NCBI GenBank assembly: GCA_035559535.1
Contig: DATMBG010000039.1
Location: 1-64,000 of the forward strand
DNA length: 64,000 bases
Direction of reading: 5' to 3'
DNA from: Candidatus Limnocylindrales bacterium
GTDB taxonomy: Bacteria; Moduliflexota; Moduliflexia; Moduliflexales; JAUQPW01
The number at the start of each line of letters is the position of its first letter. Positions within the stretch are counted from its first letter, which is position 1. This document shows, in pieces, positions 43,831 through 52,847 of this stretch. Under the pieces are notes generated by a model. That model searched no databases and was not told the DNA's origin. It worked only from the letters and a program-made list of their open reading frames with translations. Both the position numbers and the translations under genes were made by a program.

Positions 43831-45516
43831 TTAGGGATTTGTTTTCTGCACTGCCGTTATCTTCCAGATTACGCCTGTTTGAGGGATAGGGTTTATCCCC
43901 TGTTCGGTAATTTGAAGTACACCAAAATCCACAATGTACATGGCTCCATCGGGTCCGAATTTGACATCTATAGGTCGCTCTAAACCTCCTTCTCTGTTAC
44001 TTCTAGAGGCGGGTTTAAAGGTTGCATTGGAGACAAAAGGCATCATCTCTTCCGATTTAAAATCCACCCGAATCACGCTATATCCTGCATGGGGATATTC
44101 CTCTTCTTCCAGGTGTCTTTGTTTACCCTGATCTTCTGGATGTCCTTGGGAAGGTTCTTGCAGGTTTTGTTCATCCCGATGATCCTGGCTTTCTGGATTG
44201 GCCGGATGGCCTTGACCACCCTGGATTCCTTGACCACCTGAATACGATGGTTTGGCCTGATGCTCCTGTTTGTGCCGATTGGTACTCTGGGTAAAGGGCA
44301 ACATATCCCCGAATAGTGCAACAAACATGTCCCCTGCGAATTTACTAAAAGGTCCGGTTGCCGGCGCAAAGTCGAATTGATCGGCTGAGGAATGCAAAGG
44401 AAAGACGGCGACTAAGTTCTTATCCCTTTGAGGACTTTGAAGCCCACTGGCCGAATGGTCGATGAGAAAGGTGGGAATTTTACCTGCTTCGCCAAACCTG
44501 GGATCGGTAATCGGTAGGAGGGTGCTGCTGAAGTCCGGCCATCCGTACCATTTTCCTTCTTCTACTTTAAGAAGTACGTCGGGATCATTATTTATCGGAC
44601 GGCTTCCTCGGAAATCAAAGCCGTTTTGAGTAGCGTAAAGCTGGCCTTTTGCGTCGAATCCAATGGCAAATGGATTTCGAAATCCCCAGGCATAAACTTC
44701 CAGACCACTCCCATCTGCGTTAGCCCGATAGATGGCCCCATTACACTTTAGTTGCCCTGGAATGCGGGTGGCTCCAGCCTGACCAAAGGGTTGAAAAGCT
44801 CCGGTCGTTACTTTATCGTAAGGACTCTTTGTCAGGGGGTTCCTGCTGGTAAACTTTTGGCCCGTCAAAACAATATCTTTACAGGGAATATCGTGAGCCT
44901 GAGGATGTTTAGAAAGCCACATCCTTTGAGCATTGTCGGGTCCAACCACGCCCGAATTGGTCACGGTACCCTGTCCGAAGTACATCCGTCCTTGCCTGTC
45001 AAAAACGACTTTGCTGGTGTGATGATCCCCCTGACTGGGGAGACCTGCAATAAGCGTTTCACCCTGCCCATCCAACGTTATCCGAGAAATAACCCCAAGA
45101 TCGTTTTTATCTCGATGAGATAAATAAAGATAACCCTGGTGGTAAGTAATCCCGAGTAAGGTATTATCCAGATCGATTCCCGTAATTTTGATTTCCTCTT
45201 TAGAGCCGTCCGGGTTAATTTTTAATACCTTAGGTTTGGCCACCGGGAAGGCTCCAGACTCAGCTACGTAAATTTGTCCCTGATCATCAAAGGTGATTCC
45301 TGTAGGAAACGTCAATTTATCGGTCAGAATACCTGCTTCAAATCCCATGGAGACTTTAACCAGGTCAGATTTTCTAATCTTCCCATTTTTCTTCTCTATC
45401 ACCTGCTCTTTTCCTTTTTTATCGTCTTTCTTTTCTTCTGCAGCCATCCTCCCATAGAAAATCATACAGATCAGGGTGATACAGAGAGAAAAAATCCAGA
45501 AAGATAGACGCTTCAT
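43831..45516 (-). CDS. secreted sorbosone-dehydrogenase-like beta-propeller protein
   Basis: A 561-residue exported protein with a signal peptide (hydrophobic about 5-22, then a charged Lys/Glu-rich stretch to about 45). The propeller has NHL/glucose-sorbosone dehydrogenase-like blades: FPTGITFDDQGQIYVAES, SHRDKNDLGVI, WGFRNPFAIGFDAKGQLYAT and GADGAMYIVDFG-like FGPDGAMYIVDFG. Residues about 410-475 are a Gln/His/Gly-rich low-complexity insert (with GGQGIQGGQGHPANP) that interrupts the blades. PQQ-dependent sugar oxidation is possible but not shown. AGGAGG lies 9 nt before the ATG. Confidence 0.85.
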   Translation of the reverse strand: MKRLSFWIFSLCITLICMIFYGRMAAEEKKDDKKGKEQVIEKKNGKIRKSDLVKVSMGFEAGILTDKLTFPTGITFDDQGQIYVAESGAFPVAKPKVLKINPDGSKEEIKITGIDLDNTLLGITYHQGYLYLSHRDKNDLGVISRITLDGQGETLIAGLPSQGDHHTSKVVFDRQGRMYFGQGTVTNSGVVGPDNAQRMWLSKHPQAHDIPCKDIVLTGQKFTSRNPLTKSPYDKVTTGAFQPFGQAGATRIPGQLKCNGAIYRANADGSGLEVYAWGFRNPFAIGFDAKGQLYATQNGFDFRGSRPINNDPDVLLKVEEGKWYGWPDFSSTLLPITDPRFGEAGKIPTFLIDHSASGLQSPQRDKNLVAVFPLHSSADQFDFAPATGPFSKFAGDMFVALFGDMLPFTQSTNRHKQEHQAKPSYSGGQGIQGGQGHPANPESQDHRDEQNLQEPSQGHPEDQGKQRHLEEEEYPHAGYSVIRVDFKSEEMMPFVSNATFKPASRSNREGGLERPIDVKFGPDGAMYIVDFGVLQITEQGINPIPQTGVIWKITAVQKTNP

Positions 45517-45798
45517 TTTCTTAAAACCTCCTGTGTAAGGGATGGAATAGAGATGGCACTTCCTCCTTAGAATCTCAAAGTTGTTTTAGATAATACCGGG
45601 CCATCCTTCCCTCTTGCCGCATTAATGGAAATAGGTAATCGGTAAGTAGTTTTGATCGCAAATTTTGTACCCTTTAGATAAGGTGAAAATTCAGGTGAGG
45701 ATCTCCGGACTTAGAAAGGGAAAAGGGTAGAATTTAACCCTTAAGTTTCCATTCATTTTTTGAGGTTTCCATCTGAGTAACGGAAAGTAAGTTACAGG

Positions 45799-48700
45799 TT
45801 AAGCCCCTTGTTTTCCTAGCTGGATAAAATCCTCCCGAATAGAGGCTACTTCCGAAGAAGTAAGAAAAACCTCCCGGAGTTCCCTGTTACTGATCTGGTC
45901 TGCCAGGGTGGTGATAGTATTAAGGGCCAGTTGATAAGTGGCAGAGGCGGAATTTGTATCATGGCGTTGGATATAAGCCCGACCCAGTAATCGGGCAATG
46001 CGCCAAATGAGAGTTGGGGAAGCCATCTCTTGAGCCAGGGTTAAGGCTTCTTGAAGTTCACGGAAACTTTCTTTTATCTGTCCATTTGCCAGAAGGATCT
46101 CTCCCTGGAGTCCTTTGGCTTCAGTCACATACTTACGAGAACCCGTATCTATAGCCAGTTTAAGACCTTGATTCAGGAGTTTTAAGGCTTTCTCAGGTTC
46201 TTGCTTCATCTTCCACAATTGACCCAATCCTACTAAAAGTCGGATTTTCCACCGCCAGCGATGGGAGCCGAAGGCTTCGCGTTCTACCCGATCCAGCGTT
46301 TCTTCCATTAAAGTACGAGCCCGATCGAGTTGTTCAAGACGGATATAATCCATTCCCAGGTTAATAAGGGAGCTGATTTCGGCATTGGAAACTTTGGCGG
46401 TACGCCCCAGCTCATAGCCCATCTGATCGTACTCAACTGCCCTGGCGACGTCTCCCAGTTCGCTGTAGAACCAACCCAGGCTATTGGTCAGGCGAGCAAT
46501 TATGAACTTGTTATTTCGTTCCTTGGCTTTTTTCATTCCCTCGTTTAGACACTCCAGGGCGAGATCCCACTCCGCTAATCCGGCATGGGCCAGGCACTGA
46601 AAGGAGAGGGCTGCAAGTTCTTGAAAACCGTCATGGACTTCCTGGGCGATACGTTCCCCTTCCTGGCAGAGTTCAATAGCCCGTCTAAATTCCCCTCGCC
46701 ATTGGGCGTGGGCACCCATCCAAACCAGATTACCCGGCATAATCCCTTTATAACCTTTATTTCGGGCGATGGCGAGGGATCTTTCGAACTTTTTGTCTCC
46801 TTCATAAAGCCGCCCCCGGGCCTGGTCGACAAGGGCGAGGGAGGTGAGGCCTCGGGCTAGAATCAAGTCATCTCCGGTCTCCTGAGCGATTTCCTGGGCC
46901 TCCCGGGCGTACTGTTGGACAAGACCCAGATCCGCTTCTGAGAATCGGAGCCAGTGGGCTTGGGCCAAATGGCAAAGAGCTTCTCCTTCCCGATGTCGGT
47001 CCCCCAGGTGTCGAGTCTGCTCCAGCATGGCTTCAAAATCCGCCACAGCCGATTCGTAATTCGTCAAAAGGATATAAACCTGCCCCCGGTTCTCATATAA
47101 GTTAATGAGCCGATCGTTTGACGGTGGGAGAGTTAATCGGTTTGCGACTTCCAGGGCCAAGGTATAAAAATGGATGGCTTCTCGATTGGCGAAGATGACC
47201 TTGGCTTTACCTCCGGATTTAATGGCATAATGAAAGACTTTCTCCCAGACTTCCCCTTGGGAGAAATGATGAACTAACTCTTCATAATGCTCTTCCAGAC
47301 GGTCTTGATATAATTCCTCGATGGCGTATCCTACCGCTCGATGGAGTTCCTTCCGCCGCTTGACTAAGAGACTGTTATAAGCCACATCTTGAATTACGGC
47401 ATGTTTGAAAACATAGGCCGGCTCGGTGAGGAATCCCTGTTCATAGATGATTTCCAGGGCTTTCAATTCCGACAGAAGCCCTTCCAGCTGACTGGTAAGT
47501 CCGGAAATCCGTTCCAGGAGACGTACCAGAAACTGCCGACCGATCACCGAAGCATGCTGTACGATACGTTTCCCATCCTCCCCCAGGCGGTCTAAGCGGG
47601 CCATGATGATCCCCTGGATGGTATCCGGTACGCTCACCTCTGTAATTCCCTTCACCATGCGATAACTTCCATTCTCCCGTTTTAGGATACCCAAATCCAG
47701 AAGGGTTTTAGTCACTTCTTCAACGAAGAGGGGAACTCCCTCTGTCTTTTCCATGAGGGCTGCCCTGACCTCTTCCGGGAACTGTTGAGTCCCAAGGACA
47801 TGTCCGGCTATGGCCAGTACCTCCGCCTCTGACAGATTATGAAGTGTTAAGGTGGTATGAAAACTCCGGCTTCCGAACGGTGGGGTATATCCAACCCGAT
47901 AGGTCAGGATGAGCATCAGGGGGATCCCTGCCACCGAATCCATGAGGAAACTTAGATATTCTTCGGTGCTGGTATCGATCCAGTGAAGATCTTCGAAAAC
48001 CAGGACGATGGGGCGGAAGCTAGTCCCTCGGAGGATGAGGGCCCGCAGGGCATCGAATATTTTCTTCCGGCGCGTTAAGGGATCCATAGACCGGATAGCC
48101 GAATCGCCCGGGTCTACCGAAAGTAGATATCGAATATAGGGAATATGCGTTTCCAGCTCTTTCAGGCGACGCATGCCCTGTTCTACTTTAGCAATGACTT
48201 CAGGTTCACCATCCCCCTCTTCAATACCAAAGTTCTCTCGAAGCTGATCCATCAGGGGAAGGAACGGGATGGATTGTCCAAAGGAAATACATCGTCCTTC
48301 CAGCCATGTGACCTGCTCACCCTGTTTAACCAGTTTTTGGCGAAGTTCAAAGATAAGACGAGATTTACCGATGCCGGCCTCTCCGGCAATAAAGACGACT
48401 TGACCTTGTCCTCCTTTTACCTGCTGGAATCGATCCTCAAGGGTTGCCAACTCCAAATCCCGCCCGGTGAGGGGAGTCACTCCGTGCTCTGCAACCACTG
48501 CAAAATGAGTCCGCCGCCTTCGCGCCCGAATAACCTCAAAAACCCTTACCGGAGTTGTATGCCCCTTTACTTGAACCTCGCCTAGATCCAAGGTTTCGAA
48601 AAAGCTCGAGACCAGCTTGTAGGTTACCTCGCTGATAAATACGCCTCCGGGGCGTGCCATCTGCTGGAGTCGTGCTGCGAGATTCGTCGTATCCCCCACC

Positions 48701-49362
48701 GCCGTGTAGTCCATACGAAGATCATCCCCAATCTTTCCTACAACTACAATCCCTGTGTTCAATCCGATCCGCATTTGCAGTCCAAATCCACGCTGTACTT
48801 GAAGTTCTTGGGAAAAGTCCTGGATAGACCGTTGGATGCTCAGTGCCGCATGTACTGCTCGACGTGGACTATCCTCATGGGCAATAGGGGCACCGAATAA
48901 CGCCATGACGCCGTCTCCAGTGTATTGGTTAATCGTTCCTTCGAAGCGATGAACTTCGGCTGTGATGAACTCAAAGCAATGATCTATAATCTCATGAACA
49001 ACCTCAGGATCCAACTTCTCGGCAAGGGCCGTAAAACCGGCTATGTCTGCAAAGAGGACTGTAACCTGGCGGCGCTCCCCTTCTAGAGCCGAACGCGCCG
49101 TAAGGATTTTATTGGCCAGATGTTGGGGAGTGTAATTCTTGATTTTTACTTCCCGAAGGTGAGAAATGGGGTCCTTCTCGGTAGAAACCTTCTCTTTCCG
49201 TGGCTCCGGACTTTCCAGTGGAGTTCCACATTGTCCACAAAACTTAAACGCAGGTGGATTCTCAGCGCCACATTGCGGACAAAAAAATCCCAACCTGGCT
49301 CCACACCCCCCACAGAATTTCATGGTAGGAGGGTTATCAAATTGACACTGTAAACATTTCAT
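45799..49362 (-). CDS. class III nucleotide cyclase / AAA ATPase / TPR regulator 1
   Basis: An 1187-residue multidomain regulator. N-terminal double zinc ribbon with CxxC pairs (C4-C35 region). Cyclase homology domain (about 95-260): both metal Asp (VLFADIAGF and TGDGVMALFG), substrate Asp in AVGDTTN, and transition-state NLAARL, so catalytically intact. An AAA/STAND-type ATPase follows, with Walker A GEAGIGKSRL near 326 and FEDLHWID. TPR repeats fill the C-terminus. It may make cAMP under control of its sensor repeats. It has a paralogue at 54.9 kb. Confidence 0.92.
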   Translation of the reverse strand: MKCLQCQFDNPPTMKFCGGCGARLGFFCPQCGAENPPAFKFCGQCGTPLESPEPRKEKVSTEKDPISHLREVKIKNYTPQHLANKILTARSALEGERRQVTVLFADIAGFTALAEKLDPEVVHEIIDHCFEFITAEVHRFEGTINQYTGDGVMALFGAPIAHEDSPRRAVHAALSIQRSIQDFSQELQVQRGFGLQMRIGLNTGIVVVGKIGDDLRMDYTAVGDTTNLAARLQQMARPGGVFISEVTYKLVSSFFETLDLGEVQVKGHTTPVRVFEVIRARRRRTHFAVVAEHGVTPLTGRDLELATLEDRFQQVKGGQGQVVFIAGEAGIGKSRLIFELRQKLVKQGEQVTWLEGRCISFGQSIPFLPLMDQLRENFGIEEGDGEPEVIAKVEQGMRRLKELETHIPYIRYLLSVDPGDSAIRSMDPLTRRKKIFDALRALILRGTSFRPIVLVFEDLHWIDTSTEEYLSFLMDSVAGIPLMLILTYRVGYTPPFGSRSFHTTLTLHNLSEAEVLAIAGHVLGTQQFPEEVRAALMEKTEGVPLFVEEVTKTLLDLGILKRENGSYRMVKGITEVSVPDTIQGIIMARLDRLGEDGKRIVQHASVIGRQFLVRLLERISGLTSQLEGLLSELKALEIIYEQGFLTEPAYVFKHAVIQDVAYNSLLVKRRKELHRAVGYAIEELYQDRLEEHYEELVHHFSQGEVWEKVFHYAIKSGGKAKVIFANREAIHFYTLALEVANRLTLPPSNDRLINLYENRGQVYILLTNYESAVADFEAMLEQTRHLGDRHREGEALCHLAQAHWLRFSEADLGLVQQYAREAQEIAQETGDDLILARGLTSLALVDQARGRLYEGDKKFERSLAIARNKGYKGIMPGNLVWMGAHAQWRGEFRRAIELCQEGERIAQEVHDGFQELAALSFQCLAHAGLAEWDLALECLNEGMKKAKERNNKFIIARLTNSLGWFYSELGDVARAVEYDQMGYELGRTAKVSNAEISSLINLGMDYIRLEQLDRARTLMEETLDRVEREAFGSHRWRWKIRLLVGLGQLWKMKQEPEKALKLLNQGLKLAIDTGSRKYVTEAKGLQGEILLANGQIKESFRELQEALTLAQEMASPTLIWRIARLLGRAYIQRHDTNSASATYQLALNTITTLADQISNRELREVFLTSSEVASIREDFIQLGKQGA

Positions 49363-49604
49363 GATCCCTCTTAAACACTTATCGGATATTCTCTATCCCT
49401 TTATTCTATCCCATATGAAAAGTCAAGTTAATTTTCTCCTTTTGAAATGTTCCCCCCAGGAGTCCCTATTCCCCTTGACAACTCTCCTCTGGATAGTGTA
49501 AGTTCGTGGTATAAGATTTTCTATACAAATTTTAGGCCCACTTTTTTTATATCTTATCTTGGCATAGGCATTCTAATTTTAGTTTTATCATTTGGAGGTA
49601 AACT

Positions 49605-50141
49605 GTGCAGGCAGAGGGATGGAATGAAATTTTTAAGAAGCTTCTTGAAAATAGAATTGTCTCCGACAAGATAGCCACACTTCAGAGTAAAAAGGAGACC
49701 GATGAACCAGAATTTGCGATCATCGATCTGTCCGAATCAGATTTTCCAGATTTGTATAAATTCATCCAGGACAAAAGAGATTTGGTTCTTTCCATTTCCT
49801 ACACTAAGACGGAGGTGAAAAATCCCCGGATTCTTTACAGGCTGGTGGAGAGAAAAAAAGGAAAACCATCACAACCCTATTACTTTCCGGCGTTTGATTA
49901 TTCTAAAGAACCTCCTGCCGGGCTTTTAAATGTTTTGACCAGTTCGCAGGATAGATTACTGGATCAGATAGAAAAGCAAATCATAGAATTTATGGGGTTA
50001 GCTCTTACCGAACTTCACCTGCCTCCCACTAACAGTTATATCCGAAGATTCGAGCATCAACTGGCTTCAAAATTTGGCTTGCAGAGTTCTTCAGAAGGGG
50101 AGGGTCGGAATCGACATGTGGTTATTCGTAAGAATCCCTGA
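49605..50141 (+). CDS. R3H-domain protein (KhpB/Jag-like C-terminus)
   Basis: A 178-residue protein. Its C-terminus (about 140-178) is an R3H single-stranded nucleic-acid-binding domain: SYIRRFEHQLA includes R-x3-H, and it ends in GRNRHVVI. The N-terminal part is not recognisable but is acidic and mostly alpha/beta. It may bind RNA. The GTG start is fixed by GGAGGT 5 nt upstream. A perfect terminator follows at once. Confidence 0.85.
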   Translation: MQAEGWNEIFKKLLENRIVSDKIATLQSKKETDEPEFAIIDLSESDFPDLYKFIQDKRDLVLSISYTKTEVKNPRILYRLVERKKGKPSQPYYFPAFDYSKEPPAGLLNVLTSSQDRLLDQIEKQIIEFMGLALTELHLPPTNSYIRRFEHQLASKFGLQSSSEGEGRNRHVVIRKNP

Positions 50142-50143
50142 AT

Positions 50144-50180
50144 AAAGACCCGGAGACCTTTCTCGGATCTCCGGGTCTTT
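50144..50180. terminator. bidirectional terminator between R3H and HtrA genes
   Basis: A 13-bp perfect stem: AAAGACCCGGAGA (50144-50156) with TCTCCGGGTCTTT (50168-50180). Each side has A/T-rich ends, so it can stop both the R3H transcript and, in reverse, the convergent HtrA transcript. Confidence 0.85.
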
Positions 50181-50209
50181 ATACCCTTCTCTCTTCCTGG
50201 TTCCGGCTT

Positions 50210-51424
50210 TTATCTCTCTTCAATATTTTCAGGACTTTCCTCTAAAGTTACCTTAACGGTTAGTTTTTCATTACCCCGCATAACAACTACAGGAATCGTT
50301 TCCCCTACCTTATGCTGCCGGATCGTACGAATTAAATCTTCTACACCGGATATTTTCTGTCCGGCCACCTCCAGGATAATATCCCCCCCGATAGGAAGCC
50401 TCATGTTACCTACTATAACCACCCGACTGGCTCCTTTAAGTCCTGCTTTATCGGCCGGGCTGTCTCGGGATACCCGACTGATCATAATCCCTTCTTGAAC
50501 CGGGAGCTCCAGGGCTTCAGCCAGTTCAGGGGTTAAGGCGAATCCAGCCACAATGCCCATCCAGGGTCGCACCACCCGCTGATTCATAATTAGTTGGGCT
50601 GCGACTTCCTTGGCCGTATTAATGGGAATAGCAAATCCTATTCCCATGGCTCCTCCACTGGTAGAAAAAATAGCCGTATTAATTCCAATTACTTCCCCTC
50701 TGGCGTTAATCAAAGGACCTCCACTGTTTCCTGGATTGATGGAGGCATCGGTCTGGATCATTCGATGTATTTCGGAATCTTGGGAGAGGCGGAGTTGTCG
50801 GTTTAAAGCACTGATAATCCCGGAAGTTACCGTATGTTCCAATCCAAAGGGATTACCGATGGCAATAACCCGCTCTCCTACCCGAAGTTTGTCGGAATCT
50901 CCGATTACTGCAACTCTGGGCACCTCAGATTCCGGTATCTTGATTACGGCTATGTCCGTGCTGGGATCCCTTCCAACTAACGTGGCCTTAAATTTCTTTC
51001 CTCCGATCAGTGTAACTTCCAAAAGCTTAGCATCGGCTACAACATGATTATTCGTGAGAATATATCCCCTTCGGTCTATGATAAATCCGGAACCCTGCCC
51101 CCGTTGGGGGATTATTTCCTGCCAGAAGAAATTGACTTCAAGGGTGGTAGCTATAATGTTCACAACCGAAGGGGATACCAACTCGTACACCCGGGTAATA
51201 ATTTCGGTGGCCGGATCCTCGATCTTTTCCAGAGGTACTCCGGATTCTTGGGTATTCTGCCGGGTCCCCTCCTGGGGAGTTTTTTTCATAAAATCTAAGT
51301 CCGATAAAGGCGGAGCTTTCGAACTTTTCCTTTCTTGAATGCGTTTCCATTCTCCGGATTGTAAGAACCAGACAAGTAAAAGGATCATTATGAGGCTAAG
51401 AAGGACTTTCCAACTTTTCATCAT
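50210..51424 (-). CDS. HtrA/Deg-type serine protease
   Basis: A 404-residue envelope stress protease. The N-terminal transmembrane anchor (WKVLLSLIMILLLVWFLQ) precedes a trypsin-like domain with catalytic His (NNHVVADA, near 127), Asp (DPSTDIAVIKI, near 157) and Ser (NPGNSGGPLIN, near 233). One C-terminal PDZ domain (about 300-390, with RVSRDSPADKAG) follows. It degrades misfolded periplasmic proteins and is typical of diderms. The promoter lies in the AT-rich region upstream of the divergent sigma gene. Confidence 0.95.
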   Translation of the reverse strand: MMKSWKVLLSLIMILLLVWFLQSGEWKRIQERKSSKAPPLSDLDFMKKTPQEGTRQNTQESGVPLEKIEDPATEIITRVYELVSPSVVNIIATTLEVNFFWQEIIPQRGQGSGFIIDRRGYILTNNHVVADAKLLEVTLIGGKKFKATLVGRDPSTDIAVIKIPESEVPRVAVIGDSDKLRVGERVIAIGNPFGLEHTVTSGIISALNRQLRLSQDSEIHRMIQTDASINPGNSGGPLINARGEVIGINTAIFSTSGGAMGIGFAIPINTAKEVAAQLIMNQRVVRPWMGIVAGFALTPELAEALELPVQEGIMISRVSRDSPADKAGLKGASRVVIVGNMRLPIGGDIILEVAGQKISGVEDLIRTIRQHKVGETIPVVVMRGNEKLTVKVTLEESPENIEER

Positions 51425-51916
51425 ATTTTTTCCAACTAAACTTAAAGCGGCAATGAAATAATAAAGAATCTATGCTTACAGCAGGGTTTTTCAGCTCCAT
51501 GGGGAGCATCTGTGGATAGCCGGGTAATTATAAACAGGTGATTCCTACAGGATTTTAACCCTTCATTTAATATTCCTACGACCCTCCCTGCCATTCCAAT
51601 AGGTAAATGGTATTATTTACCCCCTATGGAACCTGAAAGTAGAATAACCAGGTAATCTAACATTATCAAGTTAAAAAATATTATAATTTTTTGCAGTTTA
51701 GGGTAAATGATCCTATTTTCCTTTATGAATGGGAAGGGATAAAATAAAATAGCTTAAAAGATTTTTTCCCCCTTGCCAAAAAAACCCACCTTACTTATAT
51801 TAATAGTTCGCGCTTCTCTTTATCGTTGCTTTTATGAAAGCAGAAGGAAGATCGAAAAGGTTATAAATCCTTAGGAAAGGAGGAAATAGGATACCTACGT
51901 CCTTAAAAAAATAATT
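51425..51916. other. 492-bp divergent region upstream of sigma factor gene
   Basis: A stretch between the leftward HtrA gene and the rightward sigma gene, AT-rich in its right half. It contains a sigma-70-type promoter for the sigma gene at 51773-51801, and AAAGGAGG at 51877-51884, which is about 33 nt from the only in-frame ATG. No gene is recognisable in it. Confidence 0.5.
51773..51801 (+). promoter_or_regulatory. promoter of RpoD-like sigma gene
   Basis: TTGCCA (51773-51778), a 17-nt spacer, TATATT (51796-51801), in AT-rich DNA about 115 nt upstream of the gene. Confidence 0.65.
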
Positions 51917-52786
51917 ATGAAACCTTCAAATATGCATAATTTTGCGGCAGGGATTTCCACGGATAAAAGCTTGAAGCTTTATCTCCAGGAAATCGGGAAA
52001 ATCCCCACCACAACCCGGGAGGAGGAGCGAGAACTGGCCGAGAGGATTCAAAAGGGGGATCAGAAAGCTCTGAATCGATTAATAGAGGGGAATTTAAAAT
52101 TTGTGGTAAAAGTAGCTCAGGGTTATCAGGGGTGTGGTTTGTCCCTGACCGATTTAATCAATGAAGGAAATTTAGGGTTAATTGAGGCCGCTAAACGATT
52201 TGACCCTTCGAAAAATGTTAAGTTTATCTCTTACGCAGTATGGTGGATTCGGCAGTCTATTTTGCGGGCTTTATCCGAACAAGGCCGTACAATTCGATTA
52301 CCCTTAAAGCAAGGGGGACTTTTGGTGAAAGTCGGTAAGGTTTATAGCGAGCTTTCTCAGGAAAAGGGTGGGCAAGAGCCAACTCCGAAGGAAATTGCGG
52401 ATAAGATGGACATCTCAGAAGATGAAGTTCGGGCCATCCTGGAATTTTCAAAGAAGCCTTTATCTCTAGATGCCCCGACCCTCGAGGATGAGAATATCAC
52501 CCTCATGAATTTTGTAACCAATAAGAATAATCTGGCTCCCGATGAAGTTGTTATTAACCAAACCTTCATTGAAGAGCTTCGGGGACTCCTGGACGAATTA
52601 GATCCCAGAGAAGCAAAGATCCTCCGCTTACGTTATGGAATTGATGGCGAAGGGCCTCTAACCTTAGAGGAAATTGGGGAGCGGTTACATCTCAGTCGAG
52701 AGAGAGTTCGGCAACTGGAAAAGCGGGCCAAATCTAGATTAAAAAAACGGGCCGACGCTAAAAGTTTAGAGGATTATCTGAACTAA
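51917..52786 (+). CDS. RNA polymerase sigma-70 factor, RpoD/SigA-like without region 1.1
   Basis: A 289-residue group 1/2 sigma factor. It has region 1.2 (SLKLYLQEIGKIPTTTREEE), region 2 with the promoter -10 recognition stretch FISYAVWWIRQSILRALSEQ, region 3, and region 4 HTH (LTLEEIGERLHLSRERVRQLE). Region 1.1 is absent, so it is shorter than primary RpoD and more likely a group 2 (RpoS-like) alternative factor. The SD AAAGGAGG is 33 nt upstream of the ATG, unusually far. It is followed at 61 bp by a UbiB-family kinase. Confidence 0.9.
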   Translation: MKPSNMHNFAAGISTDKSLKLYLQEIGKIPTTTREEERELAERIQKGDQKALNRLIEGNLKFVVKVAQGYQGCGLSLTDLINEGNLGLIEAAKRFDPSKNVKFISYAVWWIRQSILRALSEQGRTIRLPLKQGGLLVKVGKVYSELSQEKGGQEPTPKEIADKMDISEDEVRAILEFSKKPLSLDAPTLEDENITLMNFVTNKNNLAPDEVVINQTFIEELRGLLDELDPREAKILRLRYGIDGEGPLTLEEIGERLHLSRERVRQLEKRAKSRLKKRADAKSLEDYLN

Positions 52787-52847
52787 GCAAATAAGGGTTA
52801 TTCTTAAACAAGTTTAAAATTTCTATTACAGGGATGAGGATAGGAAC

